NCBI RefSeq assembly: GCF_023051145.1
Contig: NZ_JALKFS010000005.1
Coordinates: 2,683,733 to 2,747,732, forward strand
Reading direction: 5' to 3'
Length of the DNA stretch: 64,000 nucleotides
DNA from: Williamsia sp. DF01-3
GTDB lineage: Bacteria > Actinomycetota > Actinomycetes > Mycobacteriales > Mycobacteriaceae
In this document: positions 41,030-50,852 of the stretch, piece by piece
How the letters are laid out: each line of letters opens with the position of its first letter
How positions within the stretch are numbered: position 1 is the first letter of the stretch
The notes under the pieces: generated by a model
The model's database searches: none
Told to the model about the DNA's origin: nothing
What the model saw: only the letters and a program-made list of their open reading frames with translations
Position numbers and translations under genes: made by a program

Positions 41030-43566
41030 GTGCCATTCGTACGTGGCGGTCGCGGTCCTGCCTCCGAGGAGCCCTCGGGTGCAGGACCGCAGTCGTCTCA
41101 TCTGACACCTGCTGCGGCGACCGATCTGGTGACGGCCCGCAAGCAACTGCTCAGCCGGGTGGACGGGCACAAGCGCGTCGACGCCCCGGCATTACGCCGG
41201 GTCCTGGTGGACCTGCACGACTTCTGGCTCGCCACGAAGGCGGCCGAGATCGGGATCAAACCGGGTAGCGGCTTCGCCATCGTCGCGGTCGGGGGCTGGG
41301 CAGACAAGAGCTACTTCCGCATTCTGATCTGGATCTCATCCTGCTCCACGACGAGATGGATCCGGCGCTGGTCGCCGAGACGGCGGATCAGATCTGGTAT
41401 CCGCTCTGGGACGCCCACATCAAGCTCGACCACAGTGTGCGCACCGTCCCGCAGGCACTCCAGGTGGCTGCGAGTGACATGACCGCGGCGCTGGGCCTGC
41501 TCGAGGCACGGCACATCGCGGGCGACGAGGAGCTCTCGAAGCTGCTGATCGGCGGAGTGCGGCAACAGTGGCGCACCGACATCCGCTCGCGATTTCCTGC
41601 GCTGGTCGACCAGGCGCGGGAACGGTGGCGGCGCAGTGGCGACATCGCGCACCGCGCAGAGCCCGACCTCAAGTACGGCCGCGGCGGTCTCCGTGATGTG
41701 CACATGCTCGACGCGTTGGCGATTGCCCAGCTCACCGACGGTATGGCGACGTTGCGCCCGGACTCACCCGGTGGAGGGCTGCGACAGGCGTACACCCGGT
41801 TGCTGGACGTGCGTACCGAACTCCACCGGATCACCGGGCGACCCCGTGAACAGCTCCGTGCCCAAGACGCCGACGAGATCGGCGCCGCGCTGCGCATCGG
41901 GGACCGGTTCGATCTCGCCCGAACCATCAGCGACAGTGCGCGCACCATCGGTTACGCCGTGGACGTCGGTTTGCGGACGTCGTCCAACTCGCTTCCGCGC
42001 AAAGGGCTTTCGAAACTCCGCCGATCTCCGATCCGTCGTCCGCTGGACGAGGGGGTGGTCGAGCACAACGGCGAGGTGGTCCTCGCGCGCAGTGCCCTGC
42101 CCAGCAAGGACCCGGGCCTGATCTTGCGGGTTGCCGCAGCATCCGCCCGGACCGGGCTGCCGATGGCTGCGTCCACGCTCGCCCGGCTTGCTGATTTCGC
42201 GCCCGAGCTCCGTGAACCGTGGCCCGCCGATGCCCTCTCGGACCTGCTCGTCCTGCTCGGCACGGGACCGCACATGATCGCCCCCATCGAAGCGCTCGAC
42301 CGAACCGGCCTGTGGGGCAGGCTGATCCCCGAATGGGGAGCAGTGCGAGATCTTCCGCCTCGCGACCCCATCCACACCTGGACGGTGGATCGGCATCTCG
42401 TCGAGACCGCCGCCAATGCGGGTTCCATGACGACGCGGGTGTCGCGGCCCGACCTTCTTGTCCTCGGCGCGCTCATCCACGACCTCGGCAAGGGGCGTGG
42501 CGCCGACCACAGCGTTGTCGGCGCCGAGTTGGCGAACCAGGTGGGCAACCGTATCGGCCTGTGGCCCGACGACGTCATGATCTTGTCGAAGATGGTCCGG
42601 TACCACCTGCTGCTACCGGAGGTGGCCACCCGTCGAGATCTTGATGACCCGGCGACGGTGCAGGGGGTGGTCGACACCCTCGGGGGGTCAAAGGTGCTGC
42701 TGGAATTGCTTGCCGCCCTCGCCGAGGCCGATTCGCTGGCCACCGGACCCGGCGTCTGGGGAGACTGGAAGTCCTCACTCATCGGGGAACTCGTGCGCCG
42801 ATGCCTGCGCCTGCTCGACCGAGGTGAGCTGCCGGTTCCCGAACCGCTCACCGCCGAGTTGACCGAGCTCGCCGAGGCCGGCGGTGTCAGTGTCGAACTG
42901 GTGTCGACCGACAATCCGCACACGTTCTCGGTCACGATGATCGCACCGGAGCAGCCGGGATTGCTGTCGCGGATGTCCGGTGTGCTGGCGTTGCGGGGTC
43001 TGCGTCTGCTCAGTGCCTCGGTACAGACCCATGCGGGCAGTGCCGTCAACACCTTCCTGGTGTCACCGCTGTTCGGTGAGCCTCCCGAGGTCGGTCTGCT
43101 GCGACAGCAACTCATCCAGGCGGTCGACGGTGGCATCGACGTGATCGCCCGGCTCGATGTGCGTGAGCGTGAGACACCCGTGCCGACCCCGCCCGAGCAG
43201 GTGGGCGGGTCCGAGGACGCGTCCGTTCCGGCCGTGCCCGCCCTCTTCGCCCAGGCCCCTCCGAAGGTGCTCTGGTTCGACGGATACGACGACAACAGCG
43301 TGATCCTGGAACTGAGGGCCAGTGACCGGCTCGGTCTGCTGGCGCGGGTGAGCGCGGTGCTCGAACACCACGGTGCGAACGTCACCTGGGCCAAGGTCGC
43401 CACCCTCGGCGGTTCGGTGGTCGATTCGTTCTGCATACGTCTGCCTGGCGATGGACCCTCCACACGGGATCGCCTCGAAGAGTCGATCCTGGCGGTGGTA
43501 CCGCCGCCGGCGCCGCCACGCGAACCAGAGGAGGACTCCGGTAAATCCGGGGTGCCGATAGGCTAG
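41030..43566 (+). pseudogene. glnD: PII uridylyl/adenylyltransferase GlnD, one frameshift (probable base-call error)
   Basis: Modifies and demodifies PII in response to nitrogen state. The N-terminal nucleotidyltransferase domain breaks at GGGGG 41291-41295; one extra G restores [23 protein letters not shown], the GG-(x)-SDxD active site. After that come the PII-modifying domain (KYGRGGLRDVHMLDALAIAQ), an HD domain (ALIHDLGKGRGADHS) and two ACT domains at the C-terminus. Repaired length is 845 residues, normal for the family. GTG at 41030 is used; the break falls exactly in the catalytic motif. Confidence 0.87.
43559..43564 (+). promoter_or_regulatory. -10 element TAGGCT of a probably leaderless ffh promoter
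   Basis: TAGGCT ends 6 nt before the ffh ATG at 43571. It spans the last codons of glnD, whose stop is at 43566, so ffh can be transcribed apart from the nitrogen genes. Confidence 0.5.
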
Positions 43567-43570
43567 GGGG

Positions 43571-45151
43571 ATGTTCGACTCCCTCTCCGGCCGGTTGGCC
43601 GATGTACTGACCGATCTGCGCGGCAAGGGCAAGCTGTCCGACGCGGACATCGACCGTACTTGTCGCGAGATCCGTCTCGCCCTGCTCGAAGCAGACGTCT
43701 CGCTCCCGGTGGTCCGCGGATTCATCAGCCGCATCAAGGAACGGGCGAAGGGCGCCGAGGTCTCGGGTGCCCTGAACCCGGCCCAGCAGGTCGTGAAGAT
43801 CGTCAACGAGGAACTCGTCACCATCCTCGGCGGCGAGACCCGCCGGATCCGGTTCGCGAAGACTCCGCCGACGGTGATCATGCTGGCAGGTCTGCAGGGT
43901 GCCGGTAAGACGACGCTCGCGGGCAAACTGGCGTCCTGGCTCAAGAAGCAAGGGCACACGCCCATGCTCGTGGCCTGTGACCTCCAACGTCCCGGCGCCG
44001 TCACCCAGCTGCAGATCGTCGGTGAGCGGGCCGGGGTACCGGTGTTCGCGCCCCACCCCGGCACCAGTGTCGGCGGCACCGGCGAGCTGGGTGTGTCCTC
44101 GGGCGACACCCTGTCCGAGCCGGTCGAGGTGGCCCGCGCGGGCGTCGCCGAGGCCAAGACCAAACTTCACGACATCGTGATCGTCGACACCGCGGGCCGG
44201 CTCGGTATCGACGAAGAGTTGATGCGTCAGGCCAAAGGCATCCGGGACGCCGTACAGCCCGACGAGGTGCTGTTCGTCCTCGACGCGATGATCGGTCAGG
44301 ACGCGGTGGCGACCGCAGAGGCGTTTGCCGAGGGCGTCGACTTCACCGGCGTGGTGTTGACCAAACTCGACGGCGATGCGCGCGGCGGTGCCGCGCTGTC
44401 GGTCCGGGAGATGACCGGCCGTCCCATCATGTTCGCCTCGTCCGGTGAGAAACTCGAAGACTTCGACGTCTTCCATCCCGACCGCATGTCGAGTCGGATC
44501 CTCGGCATGGGCGACGTGCTCAGTCTCATCGAGCAGGCCGAAGAACATTGGGATGCGCAGCAGGCCGAGGCCGCGGCCACCAAGATCACGCAGGGCGAGC
44601 TCACCCTCGAGGACTTCCTCGAGCAGATGCTGATGATCCGAAAGATGGGGCCGATCGGCAACCTGCTGGGCATGTTGCCCGGTGCCGGTCAGATGAAAGA
44701 CGTGCTGTCGCAGGTCGATGACAAACAGCTCGACAAGGTGCAGGCCATCATCCGGGGCATGACGCCCGCCGAGCGCGAGAACCCCAAGATCATCAACGGC
44801 TCCCGGCGCGCCCGGATCGCCAACGGTTCGGGTGTCACCGTCAGCGACGTGAACCAACTGGTCGACCGCTTCTTCGACGCGCGCAAGATGATGTCGCAGA
44901 TGGCGGGTCGGATGGGCGGGATGCCCGGCGGGAACCGGAAGGTCAACCGGAAGAAGGGCAAGAAAGGCAAGAAGGGCGGACGGGGCCCGACACCTCCCAA
45001 GGTGCGCGGCGGTATGCCCGGGATGGGTGGCATGCCGGGCATGCCGGCCGGGTTCCCGGACCTGTCGAACATGCCCGCCGGTCTTGATCAGTTGCCGCCC
45101 GGACTCGAGGGGATCGACGTCAGCCAGTTCCAGCGGCCGAAGAAGAAATAG
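43571..45151 (+). CDS. ffh: Signal recognition particle protein Ffh
   Basis: GTPase of the SRP, binding 4.5S RNA and signal sequences. The 526-residue protein has the N domain, G domain (GLQGAGKTTLAGKLA, VACDLQRPGAV, DTAGRLG, TKLDGDARGG), and a Met-rich M domain (DFLEQMLMIRKMGPIGNLLGMLPG) followed by a Gly/Lys/Met/Pro-rich tail. Starts 4 bp after glnD. Confidence 0.96.
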   Translation: MFDSLSGRLADVLTDLRGKGKLSDADIDRTCREIRLALLEADVSLPVVRGFISRIKERAKGAEVSGALNPAQQVVKIVNEELVTILGGETRRIRFAKTPPTVIMLAGLQGAGKTTLAGKLASWLKKQGHTPMLVACDLQRPGAVTQLQIVGERAGVPVFAPHPGTSVGGTGELGVSSGDTLSEPVEVARAGVAEAKTKLHDIVIVDTAGRLGIDEELMRQAKGIRDAVQPDEVLFVLDAMIGQDAVATAEAFAEGVDFTGVVLTKLDGDARGGAALSVREMTGRPIMFASSGEKLEDFDVFHPDRMSSRILGMGDVLSLIEQAEEHWDAQQAEAAATKITQGELTLEDFLEQMLMIRKMGPIGNLLGMLPGAGQMKDVLSQVDDKQLDKVQAIIRGMTPAERENPKIINGSRRARIANGSGVTVSDVNQLVDRFFDARKMMSQMAGRMGGMPGGNRKVNRKKGKKGKKGGRGPTPPKVRGGMPGMGGMPGMPAGFPDLSNMPAGLDQLPPGLEGIDVSQFQRPKKK

Positions 45152-45165
45152 CGGTAGCGGGCGCG

Positions 45166-46242
45166 ATGTCATTGCCGCAGTTGCACTTTCGCGGACGCAG
45201 CGTCGGCTCCGGTGAACCCGTCGAGTTCTGGGTCGATGGCGGGGTCATCACGAGGACTCCCGTCGCCGGGGCCACCACGATCACCGATGGCGGCTGGATC
45301 ATGCCGGGACTGGTGGACGCGCACAACCACGTGGGGATCGCGCCCGGTCTCGGCGTCACCATCGAACAGGCCCGGTCATTTGCTCACCAGGATCTGCGGG
45401 CGGGAGCAACGCTGATCCGGGAGGTCGGCTCGCCGCTCGACACCCACCCACTCGATGACGACCCGACCTGCCCGCGATTCATCCGCGCCGGGAAACACAT
45501 CGCGCGACCGAAACGGTATCTGCGCGACTACGGCGTCGACCTCGACGACGTGCAAGACCTGCCGGCGGAGGTCGCTCGTCAGGCCCGCGCGGGCGATGGG
45601 TGGGTCAAACTCGTCGGAGATTGGATCGACCGGGACCTCGGCGACCTCGCGCCGCTGTGGCCCGATGACGTGCTTCTCGAAGCCGTCTCGGTTGCTCACG
45701 ACCTCGGCGCGAAGGTCACCGCCCACGTCTTCGGCGCACAGGCGTTGCACGGTCTGATCGATGCCGGCATCGACTGCATCGAACACGGCACAGGACTCGA
45801 CGACAACCTCATCGCACGCATGGCCGAACGCAATATCGCCTTGGTGCCGACCATGATCCAGGTGGAGAACTTCCCGTCGATCGCCGACGGGGCAGATCGT
45901 TTCCCCGCCTATCAGAAGCACATGCGAAAGCTGTATGCCGACGCCCCGGCGACTTTCGCCAAGGCCATCGAGGCCGGGGTTGCCGTGTACGCCGGCACCG
46001 ATGCGGGCGGGTTCGTGGAACACGGTCGTATCGTCGACGAGATAGAGGCTCTGTCGAAGGTGGGCCTGACCCCGGCCGAAGCCATCGACGCCGCGTGTTC
46101 GGCGGCGCGCACCTGGCTCGATGCCGGCACGCTCGCCGATGGTGATCGCGCTGATGTCCTTGTGCTACGGGCGGATCCCGTCGAGGACCTCGCGGCGCTC
46201 CGTGCGCCCGCGGCCATCGTGTGCGGTGGACACGTGGTTTGA
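45166..46242 (+). CDS. Amidohydrolase family metal-dependent hydrolase
   Basis: 358-residue protein of the imidazolonepropionase/prolidase-like amidohydrolase group. The metal-site pattern is present: VDAHNHVG, AHVFG, CIEHGTGLD and AGTDAGG. Substrate is not known. It follows ffh by 14 bp, as its likely orthologue does in mycobacteria (Rv2915c, from memory). Confidence 0.85.
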   Translation: MSLPQLHFRGRSVGSGEPVEFWVDGGVITRTPVAGATTITDGGWIMPGLVDAHNHVGIAPGLGVTIEQARSFAHQDLRAGATLIREVGSPLDTHPLDDDPTCPRFIRAGKHIARPKRYLRDYGVDLDDVQDLPAEVARQARAGDGWVKLVGDWIDRDLGDLAPLWPDDVLLEAVSVAHDLGAKVTAHVFGAQALHGLIDAGIDCIEHGTGLDDNLIARMAERNIALVPTMIQVENFPSIADGADRFPAYQKHMRKLYADAPATFAKAIEAGVAVYAGTDAGGFVEHGRIVDEIEALSKVGLTPAEAIDAACSAARTWLDAGTLADGDRADVLVLRADPVEDLAALRAPAAIVCGGHVV

Positions 46243-46262
46243 TCCGAGGCCTCGCGAGCGCG

Positions 46263-46838
46263 TCACGACGTGGCGCGGACGTGCGCTCGCTCGCCTTGGG
46301 TACCGAAGAGGCACAGCATCTCGGCGGGCTCGGTCCCGGCGGCCCCCATCCAGTGCGGAACGTGGGTGTCGAACTCGGCGGCTTCACCGGCCTTGAGCTC
46401 GAGGTCCTGTTCTCCGAGGATCAGCCGGACCCGCCCGGACAGTACGTAGAGCCATTCGTAACCCTCGTGTGTTTGCGGAGTGGGAACCTGGGGGCCGTGC
46501 GCGGGCGGGATGATCTGCTTGAAGGCCTGGATGCCGCCGGCTCGCCGGGTCAGCGGAATGAAGGTGCGACCATGCCGTTTGATCGGGCGCAGATGGATCC
46601 GGGGATCACCGGTCGCGGGCGCTCCGACGAGTTCGTCCAGCGGAACGCCATGCACCTTGGCCAATGGGAGCAGCAACTCGAGTGTGGGCTTGCGGCCTCC
46701 GGATTCGAGTCGTGACAGGGTGCTCTCCGAGATGCCGGTGGCCTCGGACAGATCGGCGAGAGTGATCTCGCGTTCCTTGCGCAGTGCTCGCAACCGCGGG
46801 CCAACCGTCGTGAGGGCTTGGTGGAGTTCGTCTTCCAT
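46263..46838 (-). CDS. XRE-family transcriptional regulator with C-terminal cupin domain
   Basis: 191-residue regulator with an N-terminal helix-turn-helix (about 15-70; EITLADLSEATGISESTLSR is the binding region) and a C-terminal cupin domain (about 110-185; YEWLYVLSGRVRLILGEQ then DTHVPHWMGAAG). Small-molecule or metal sensing by the cupin part is known for the family; the ligand here is unknown. ATG at 46838 begins the HTH. Divergent from the flavoprotein gene across 73 bp, so it probably controls it and itself. Confidence 0.85.
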   Translation of the reverse strand: MEDELHQALTTVGPRLRALRKEREITLADLSEATGISESTLSRLESGGRKPTLELLLPLAKVHGVPLDELVGAPATGDPRIHLRPIKRHGRTFIPLTRRAGGIQAFKQIIPPAHGPQVPTPQTHEGYEWLYVLSGRVRLILGEQDLELKAGEAAEFDTHVPHWMGAAGTEPAEMLCLFGTQGERAHVRATS

Positions 46839-46911
46839 AATCAGCCATCGTCGTCGCGATTTGCTGGATCGGCAAGGATTATTGCCAGGCATTTCGGGGT
46901 AGTCACGACAG

Positions 46912-47871
46912 ATGAGTACCGATGAGCAGATTCTCGACGACTACGAGGTTGTCGTCGTAGGCGGCGGAGCAGCCGGCCTGAGTGCTGCCCTCGTGCTGGG
47001 CCGCTCCCGGCGGTCGGTCCTCGTCCTCGACTCCGGACAACCCAGGAACGCTCCCGCTGCCGGAGTACACGGTTTGCTGACCCGAGACGGGATCTCGCCG
47101 GCGGAATATGTGGCGATCGGGCGGGAGGAGGTTCGCAGCTACGGCGGGCACGTGGTGGATGTAGAGGCGACAGTCGTCCGAGGTGACGTTGATCTGGGGT
47201 TTGTGGTCGTCTTGAGCGACGGCCGGGAGGTGCGAGCCCGTCGGGTGCTAGTCACCACGGGACTGACCGATGAGCTGCCCGACATCCCAGGACTGTCAGA
47301 GCAGTGGGGAACAGGCGTTCTGCATTGTCCCTACTGCCACGGCTGGGAGATTCGTGACCAGGCGATCGGCATCCTGGCGGTCACCGAGCAGGCCGCGCAC
47401 CAAGCGTTGTTGTTCCGGCAGTGGAGCGCCGACGTGATCTTGTTCGTCAACGACTCCGTGCGGCCGACCGAGGAGGAGTCGGCACAGCTCGCGGCGCGCG
47501 GGGTGTGCGTGGTCGAAGGTCGGGTCGCGGCCGTCGAGTCGTCCGACGGGAAGTTGACCGGGGTGCGGATGGCGGACGGGACGGTCTGTGAGCGTGAGGT
47601 GATCGTGGTGATGCCCCGGTTTGTCGCCCGGGCCGACTTCCTCGTCGACCTGGGTCTGACACTGACCGACCACCCCAAGGGGGCCGGGCAGTACATCGAG
47701 GCGGATGAGACCGGCCTGACCGACGTTCCCGGGGTGTACGTCGCAGGCAACGTGGCGAACCTGATGGCTCAGGTCGGCGGTGCGGCGGCCGATGGCGCGG
47801 TTGCGGCGTCCGCGATCAACATGGAACTCGTCACCGCCGATGCCCGCGAGGCCCTCGCAGCCGCCGGCTGA
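46912..47871 (+). CDS. Thioredoxin-reductase-like NAD(P)/FAD oxidoreductase
   Basis: 319-residue flavoprotein of the thioredoxin reductase fold. It has an FAD-binding GGGAAGLSAALVLGRSRRSV at the N-terminus, the redox pair CPYCHGWE, an NAD(P)-binding segment, and the FAD C-terminal motif VYVAGNVAN. The CPYCHG form is typical of a side branch of the family that includes gliotoxin-type disulfide oxidases and low-activity reductases rather than canonical TrxB (CATCDG type). No trxA is next to it. Divergent from the XRE/cupin regulator. Confidence 0.85.
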   Translation: MSTDEQILDDYEVVVVGGGAAGLSAALVLGRSRRSVLVLDSGQPRNAPAAGVHGLLTRDGISPAEYVAIGREEVRSYGGHVVDVEATVVRGDVDLGFVVVLSDGREVRARRVLVTTGLTDELPDIPGLSEQWGTGVLHCPYCHGWEIRDQAIGILAVTEQAAHQALLFRQWSADVILFVNDSVRPTEEESAQLAARGVCVVEGRVAAVESSDGKLTGVRMADGTVCEREVIVVMPRFVARADFLVDLGLTLTDHPKGAGQYIEADETGLTDVPGVYVAGNVANLMAQVGGAAADGAVAASAINMELVTADAREALAAAG

Positions 47872-48084
47872 CAGGAGCCATCGTGGTGTGGTGACCCCGA
47901 CCCAGCGTCGGCGTGGTGATTCCGACGGATTTCTTATCAGGCCCACACCTCTGGCAGAATGGGACGCTGGTTCGCCGGACCCGGCTAGACACCGACCGGC
48001 GGTCACACCACCGAACAGCAAAACCGGGCGCCCCAACGATGGGGCGTCGCCGAATTGCACTGTGACCATAGAAGGAAGTAACTC

Positions 48085-48561
48085 GTGTCTGTCAAGATCA
48101 AGCTCACCCGCCTCGGCAAGATCCGCAATCCCCAGTACCGCATCGTCGTCGCCGACGCCCGCACCCGTCGCAATGGCCGGGCCATCGAGACCATTGGTCG
48201 TTACCACCCGAAGGAAGAGCCGAGCCTGATCGAGGTCGACTCCGAGCGTGCGCAGTACTGGCTGGGAGTCGGCGCACAGCCGACCGAGCCCGTTGCAGCA
48301 CTGCTGAAGATCACCGGTGACTGGCAGAAGCACAAGGGACTACCGGGCGCCGAGGGCACGCTGCGTGTTGCCGAGCCCAAGCCCAGCAAGCAGGACCTGT
48401 TCAACGCCGCACTCGCCGCCGCTGACAACGGACCGTCCGCCGAGGCCACCACACCGAAGAAGAAGGCCGCCAAGAAGGCCGACGATTCCTCGAAGGCCGA
48501 CGCCCCCAAGGCAGAGGCAGGCGCTGCCGACGAGGCCCCAGCCGAGGCCGCTGACAAGTGA
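48085..48561 (+). CDS. rpsP: 30S ribosomal protein S16
   Basis: Small-subunit protein binding 16S rRNA. The 158-residue product begins [20 protein letters not shown] with [14 protein letters not shown] following, diagnostic of S16, then an Ala/Lys/Glu-rich C-terminal tail of about 50 residues, common in actinobacteria. GTG start with AAGGAAG upstream. Overlaps the KH gene by 4 nt. Confidence 0.96.
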   Translation: MSVKIKLTRLGKIRNPQYRIVVADARTRRNGRAIETIGRYHPKEEPSLIEVDSERAQYWLGVGAQPTEPVAALLKITGDWQKHKGLPGAEGTLRVAEPKPSKQDLFNAALAAADNGPSAEATTPKKKAAKKADDSSKADAPKAEAGAADEAPAEAADK

Positions 48562-48800
48562 GCGTTGTCGTCGCCGACGCCGTCGAACACCTCGTTCGCG
48601 GCATCGTTGCCAACCCCGACGACGTCCGCGTCGAACTGGTCACCGGACGGCGAGGGCGTTTTGTCGAGGTTCACGTGAACCCCGAGGACCTCGGTAAGGT
48701 CATCGGTCGCAATGGCCGCACGGCCACTGCACTGCGCACTCTGGTCACCGGAATCGGTGGCCGGGGCGTTCGTGTCGACATCGTCGACACCGACCGCTGA
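48558..48800 (+). CDS. KH-domain RNA-binding protein (KhpA/YlqC family)
   Basis: 80-residue protein consisting of one KH domain; the RNA-binding GxxG loop is GRNG in [16 protein letters not shown]. The family acts as a small RNA-binding partner in envelope and division control. GTGA overlap with rpsP and position before rimM are conserved. Confidence 0.92.
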   Translation: MSVVVADAVEHLVRGIVANPDDVRVELVTGRRGRFVEVHVNPEDLGKVIGRNGRTATALRTLVTGIGGRGVRVDIVDTDR

Positions 48801-48824
48801 CGCAGGCACCGAAAAGCGACGACG

Positions 48825-49349
48825 ATGGACCTGGTAATCGGCCGCGTCACCAAGACGCACGGCGTGCGCGGTGAACTGGTGGTCGACGTCCGCACCGACG
48901 ATCCGGAAGAGCGCTTCGCCATCGGGCAGAAGCTGCGAGGCCGTCTGTCCACCGGTAAGAACACCTTCGTCGAGAACAGCTATACGGTGACAGCCGCCCG
49001 GAACCATTCCGGGCGGCTGTTGCTGTCTGTTGCCGAGGTCGGGGACCGCGACTCGGCCATGGCGCTCCGCGGACTGCTTTTCTTGATCGACGCCGACGAG
49101 GTTTCGTCCGGCGACGATCCGGACGAGTTCTATGACCATGAACTGCAAGGGGTTCCGGTGCGCACCGTTGATGGCGACGACGTCGGTGTGGTCGCCGATG
49201 TGGTGCATCTGCCCGCCGGGGATCTGTTGTCGGTGACCACTGACGAAGGCCGCGAGATCCTGATCCCGTTTGTCACAGCGATCGTGCCGACGGTGAGTCG
49301 GAGCCTGATCGAAATCGACCCACCCGACGGTCTGCTGGATCCGGAATGA
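48825..49349 (+). CDS. rimM: Ribosome maturation factor RimM
   Basis: Assists 30S subunit head assembly together with ribosomal protein S19. The 174-residue product begins DLVIGRVTKTHGVRGELVV, has a reductase-like beta-barrel and the PRC-barrel domain with FYDHELQGVPVRTVDG. A perfect 14-bp hairpin lies inside the coding sequence at 48990-49020. ATGA overlap with trmD. Confidence 0.94.
   Translation: MDLVIGRVTKTHGVRGELVVDVRTDDPEERFAIGQKLRGRLSTGKNTFVENSYTVTAARNHSGRLLLSVAEVGDRDSAMALRGLLFLIDADEVSSGDDPDEFYDHELQGVPVRTVDGDDVGVVADVVHLPAGDLLSVTTDEGREILIPFVTAIVPTVSRSLIEIDPPDGLLDPE
48990..49020 (+). promoter_or_regulatory. Perfect 14-bp hairpin inside rimM
   Basis: Arms ACAGCCGCCCGGAA and its exact complement flank a 3-nt loop, followed by TGCTGTCTGTTG. 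It is inside codons for a segment around AARNHSGRLLLSV. It resembles an intragenic terminator or attenuator upstream of trmD. Confidence 0.55.
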
Positions 49350-50056
49350 CCGACGAGGCGGGGCCTGCCATCCGTATCGGGGTGGTCTCGATCTTCCCCG
49401 ACTATCTCGAGCCCATGCGAATGGCATTGCTGGGCAAGGCGATCGGCAAGGGGATCGTCGCACTCGACACCTACGATCTGCGCGACTGGACGCACGACGT
49501 GCACCGCGCCGTCGACGATTCCCCCTACGGGGGCGGGCCTGGAATGGTCATGAAGCCCACGGTGTGGGGGCCCTGTCTCGACGAAGTGTGTCCAGACGAA
49601 GCGCTTCTCGTGGTGCCCACTCCCGCAGGCGTCCCTTTCACCCAGGCAACCGCGCAGGCGTGGAGCCGCGAGAAGCACATCGTCTTCGCCTGTGGACGGT
49701 ATGAGGGGATCGATCAGCGGGTGATCGATGACGCCGCCAAACGCGTTCGTGTGCAGGAGGTCTCGATCGGCGACTTCGTCCTCATCGGGGGTGAGGTGGC
49801 TGTCATGGCGATGGTGGAGGCCACCGTTCGCCTGATCGATGGCGTACTGGGAAACGCGTCCTCGCATCAGCAGGATTCGTTCTCCGACGGCCTCCTGGAG
49901 GGGCCCAGTTACACCAGGCCGCCGGTGTGGCGCGGGCTCGAGGTCCCCGAGGTCCTCCGCGGCGGTGACCACGCAAAACAGCAACAGTGGCGCCGCGAAC
50001 AATCCCTCGCCCGCACGAGGGAGCGTCGCCCCGATCTCCTACCTCCTGAGCAGTAG
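49346..50056 (+). CDS. trmD: tRNA (guanine(37)-N(1))-methyltransferase TrmD
   Basis: SPOUT-class methyltransferase that modifies G37 of tRNAs to prevent frameshifting. The 236-residue product has VVSIFPDYLEPM at the start, DDSPYGGGPGMVMKP, and the knotted SAM site FACGRYEGIDQRV with IGDFVLIGGEVA. The rpsP-KH-rimM-trmD order is conserved. Confidence 0.96.
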   Translation: MTDEAGPAIRIGVVSIFPDYLEPMRMALLGKAIGKGIVALDTYDLRDWTHDVHRAVDDSPYGGGPGMVMKPTVWGPCLDEVCPDEALLVVPTPAGVPFTQATAQAWSREKHIVFACGRYEGIDQRVIDDAAKRVRVQEVSIGDFVLIGGEVAVMAMVEATVRLIDGVLGNASSHQQDSFSDGLLEGPSYTRPPVWRGLEVPEVLRGGDHAKQQQWRREQSLARTRERRPDLLPPEQ

Positions 50057-50132
50057 GACCAACGGCGCTGCCGTCGATCGAGCGTGGGCCACCGACTCGG
50101 GTTAACATCTGCGACGCGAGGGGGGGACGTTG

Positions 50133-50483
50133 ATGGGGATCGAGCCCGGGCGGGTGGATATCGGCAACAGCGCGTTGGCGGCTGTGCTGACCGAGGTGGA
50201 TGAGCAGCGCGACCGTCTGCGTGTGCTGGCCGAGGAGATGCGCGGGACAACCGTCGAGGCGACATCAAAGGACCGCCTCATCACGGTGGTGATCAACGCG
50301 CGGGGATTGCTCACCGGCCTGTCGATCGACCCTCTGGCGATGCGACGTTACCGCGCTGGTCAGCTCGCCGATGAGATCGCTCTCCTGGTGCGGCGCGCCG
50401 ATGACGAGCTCACCGAACGAAGGAACCGGTTGGCCGGGGAACTCGTCCAATATCAAGGCCCTGGGTACTCGGACCTTTACTGA
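50133..50483 (+). CDS. YbaB/EbfC-family-like protein
   Basis: 116-residue protein with the YbaB/EbfC pattern: an N-terminal helix (about 15-45), a three-strand segment with RLITVVINARGLLTGLSIDP, and a C-terminal helix rich in charged residues. YbaB proteins bind DNA, but distant members such as EspL in mycobacteria act with ESX substrates. ATG at 50133 lies after a G-rich ribosome-binding site; TAACAT at 50103-50108 could be its -10. First of four closely packed genes. Confidence 0.75.
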   Translation: MGIEPGRVDIGNSALAAVLTEVDEQRDRLRVLAEEMRGTTVEATSKDRLITVVINARGLLTGLSIDPLAMRRYRAGQLADEIALLVRRADDELTERRNRLAGELVQYQGPGYSDLY

Positions 50484-50525
50484 TGGCGGCTGGGTTGAGG
50501 GATGCGGCAGCGGGGGAGCAGGCCA

Positions 50526-50852
50526 ATGCACGGAAGCGGATCGTTTCGGCTCGATGACACAGCGATGCGTGCAGGTGCTGATGAGTTCGCTTCGCTGATC
50601 GGCGAGATCGACTCCATCCGCGAAGAAGTTGCTGCCGTGGACGCCGAGCTGAGAGCGCGCTGCTCGTCCCACGTCGGTGGCGCCATCTTCATGGTCGGCG
50701 CAGCGCACCTCTCACAAGCGACCACGTCGGTTCTGGATCAGCTCCGAATGTCCCTGGCGGACCACGTCGACGACATCGGTCGCGCATGCACCGACCTGCA
50801 GTCCGCCGATATCGGCCTGCACCTTCCTACACCTGGAGCCGAGCGGTGCTGA
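50526..50852 (+). CDS. EspC/WXG100-like small helical protein
   Basis: 108-residue protein, predicted as two long helices (about 15-45 and 55-95), the size and shape of ESX (type VII) secreted partners of the EspC type. No clear WXG motif is seen; no signal peptide. ATG at 50526 with GGAG 8 nt upstream; an ATG at 50502 is an alternative. Overlaps the next gene by 7 nt. Assignment rests on size, context and helical pattern. Confidence 0.6.
   Translation: MHGSGSFRLDDTAMRAGADEFASLIGEIDSIREEVAAVDAELRARCSSHVGGAIFMVGAAHLSQATTSVLDQLRMSLADHVDDIGRACTDLQSADIGLHLPTPGAERC

Noticed and set aside
43382-45172. 596-codon minus-strand open frame
   Set aside because: Antisense to ffh and the end of glnD; His/Arg/Leu-rich noise typical of reversed high-GC coding DNA.
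46912-47871. Canonical thioredoxin reductase trxB
   Set aside because: Redox motif is CPYCHG rather than the CATCDG type, and trxA is not adjacent.
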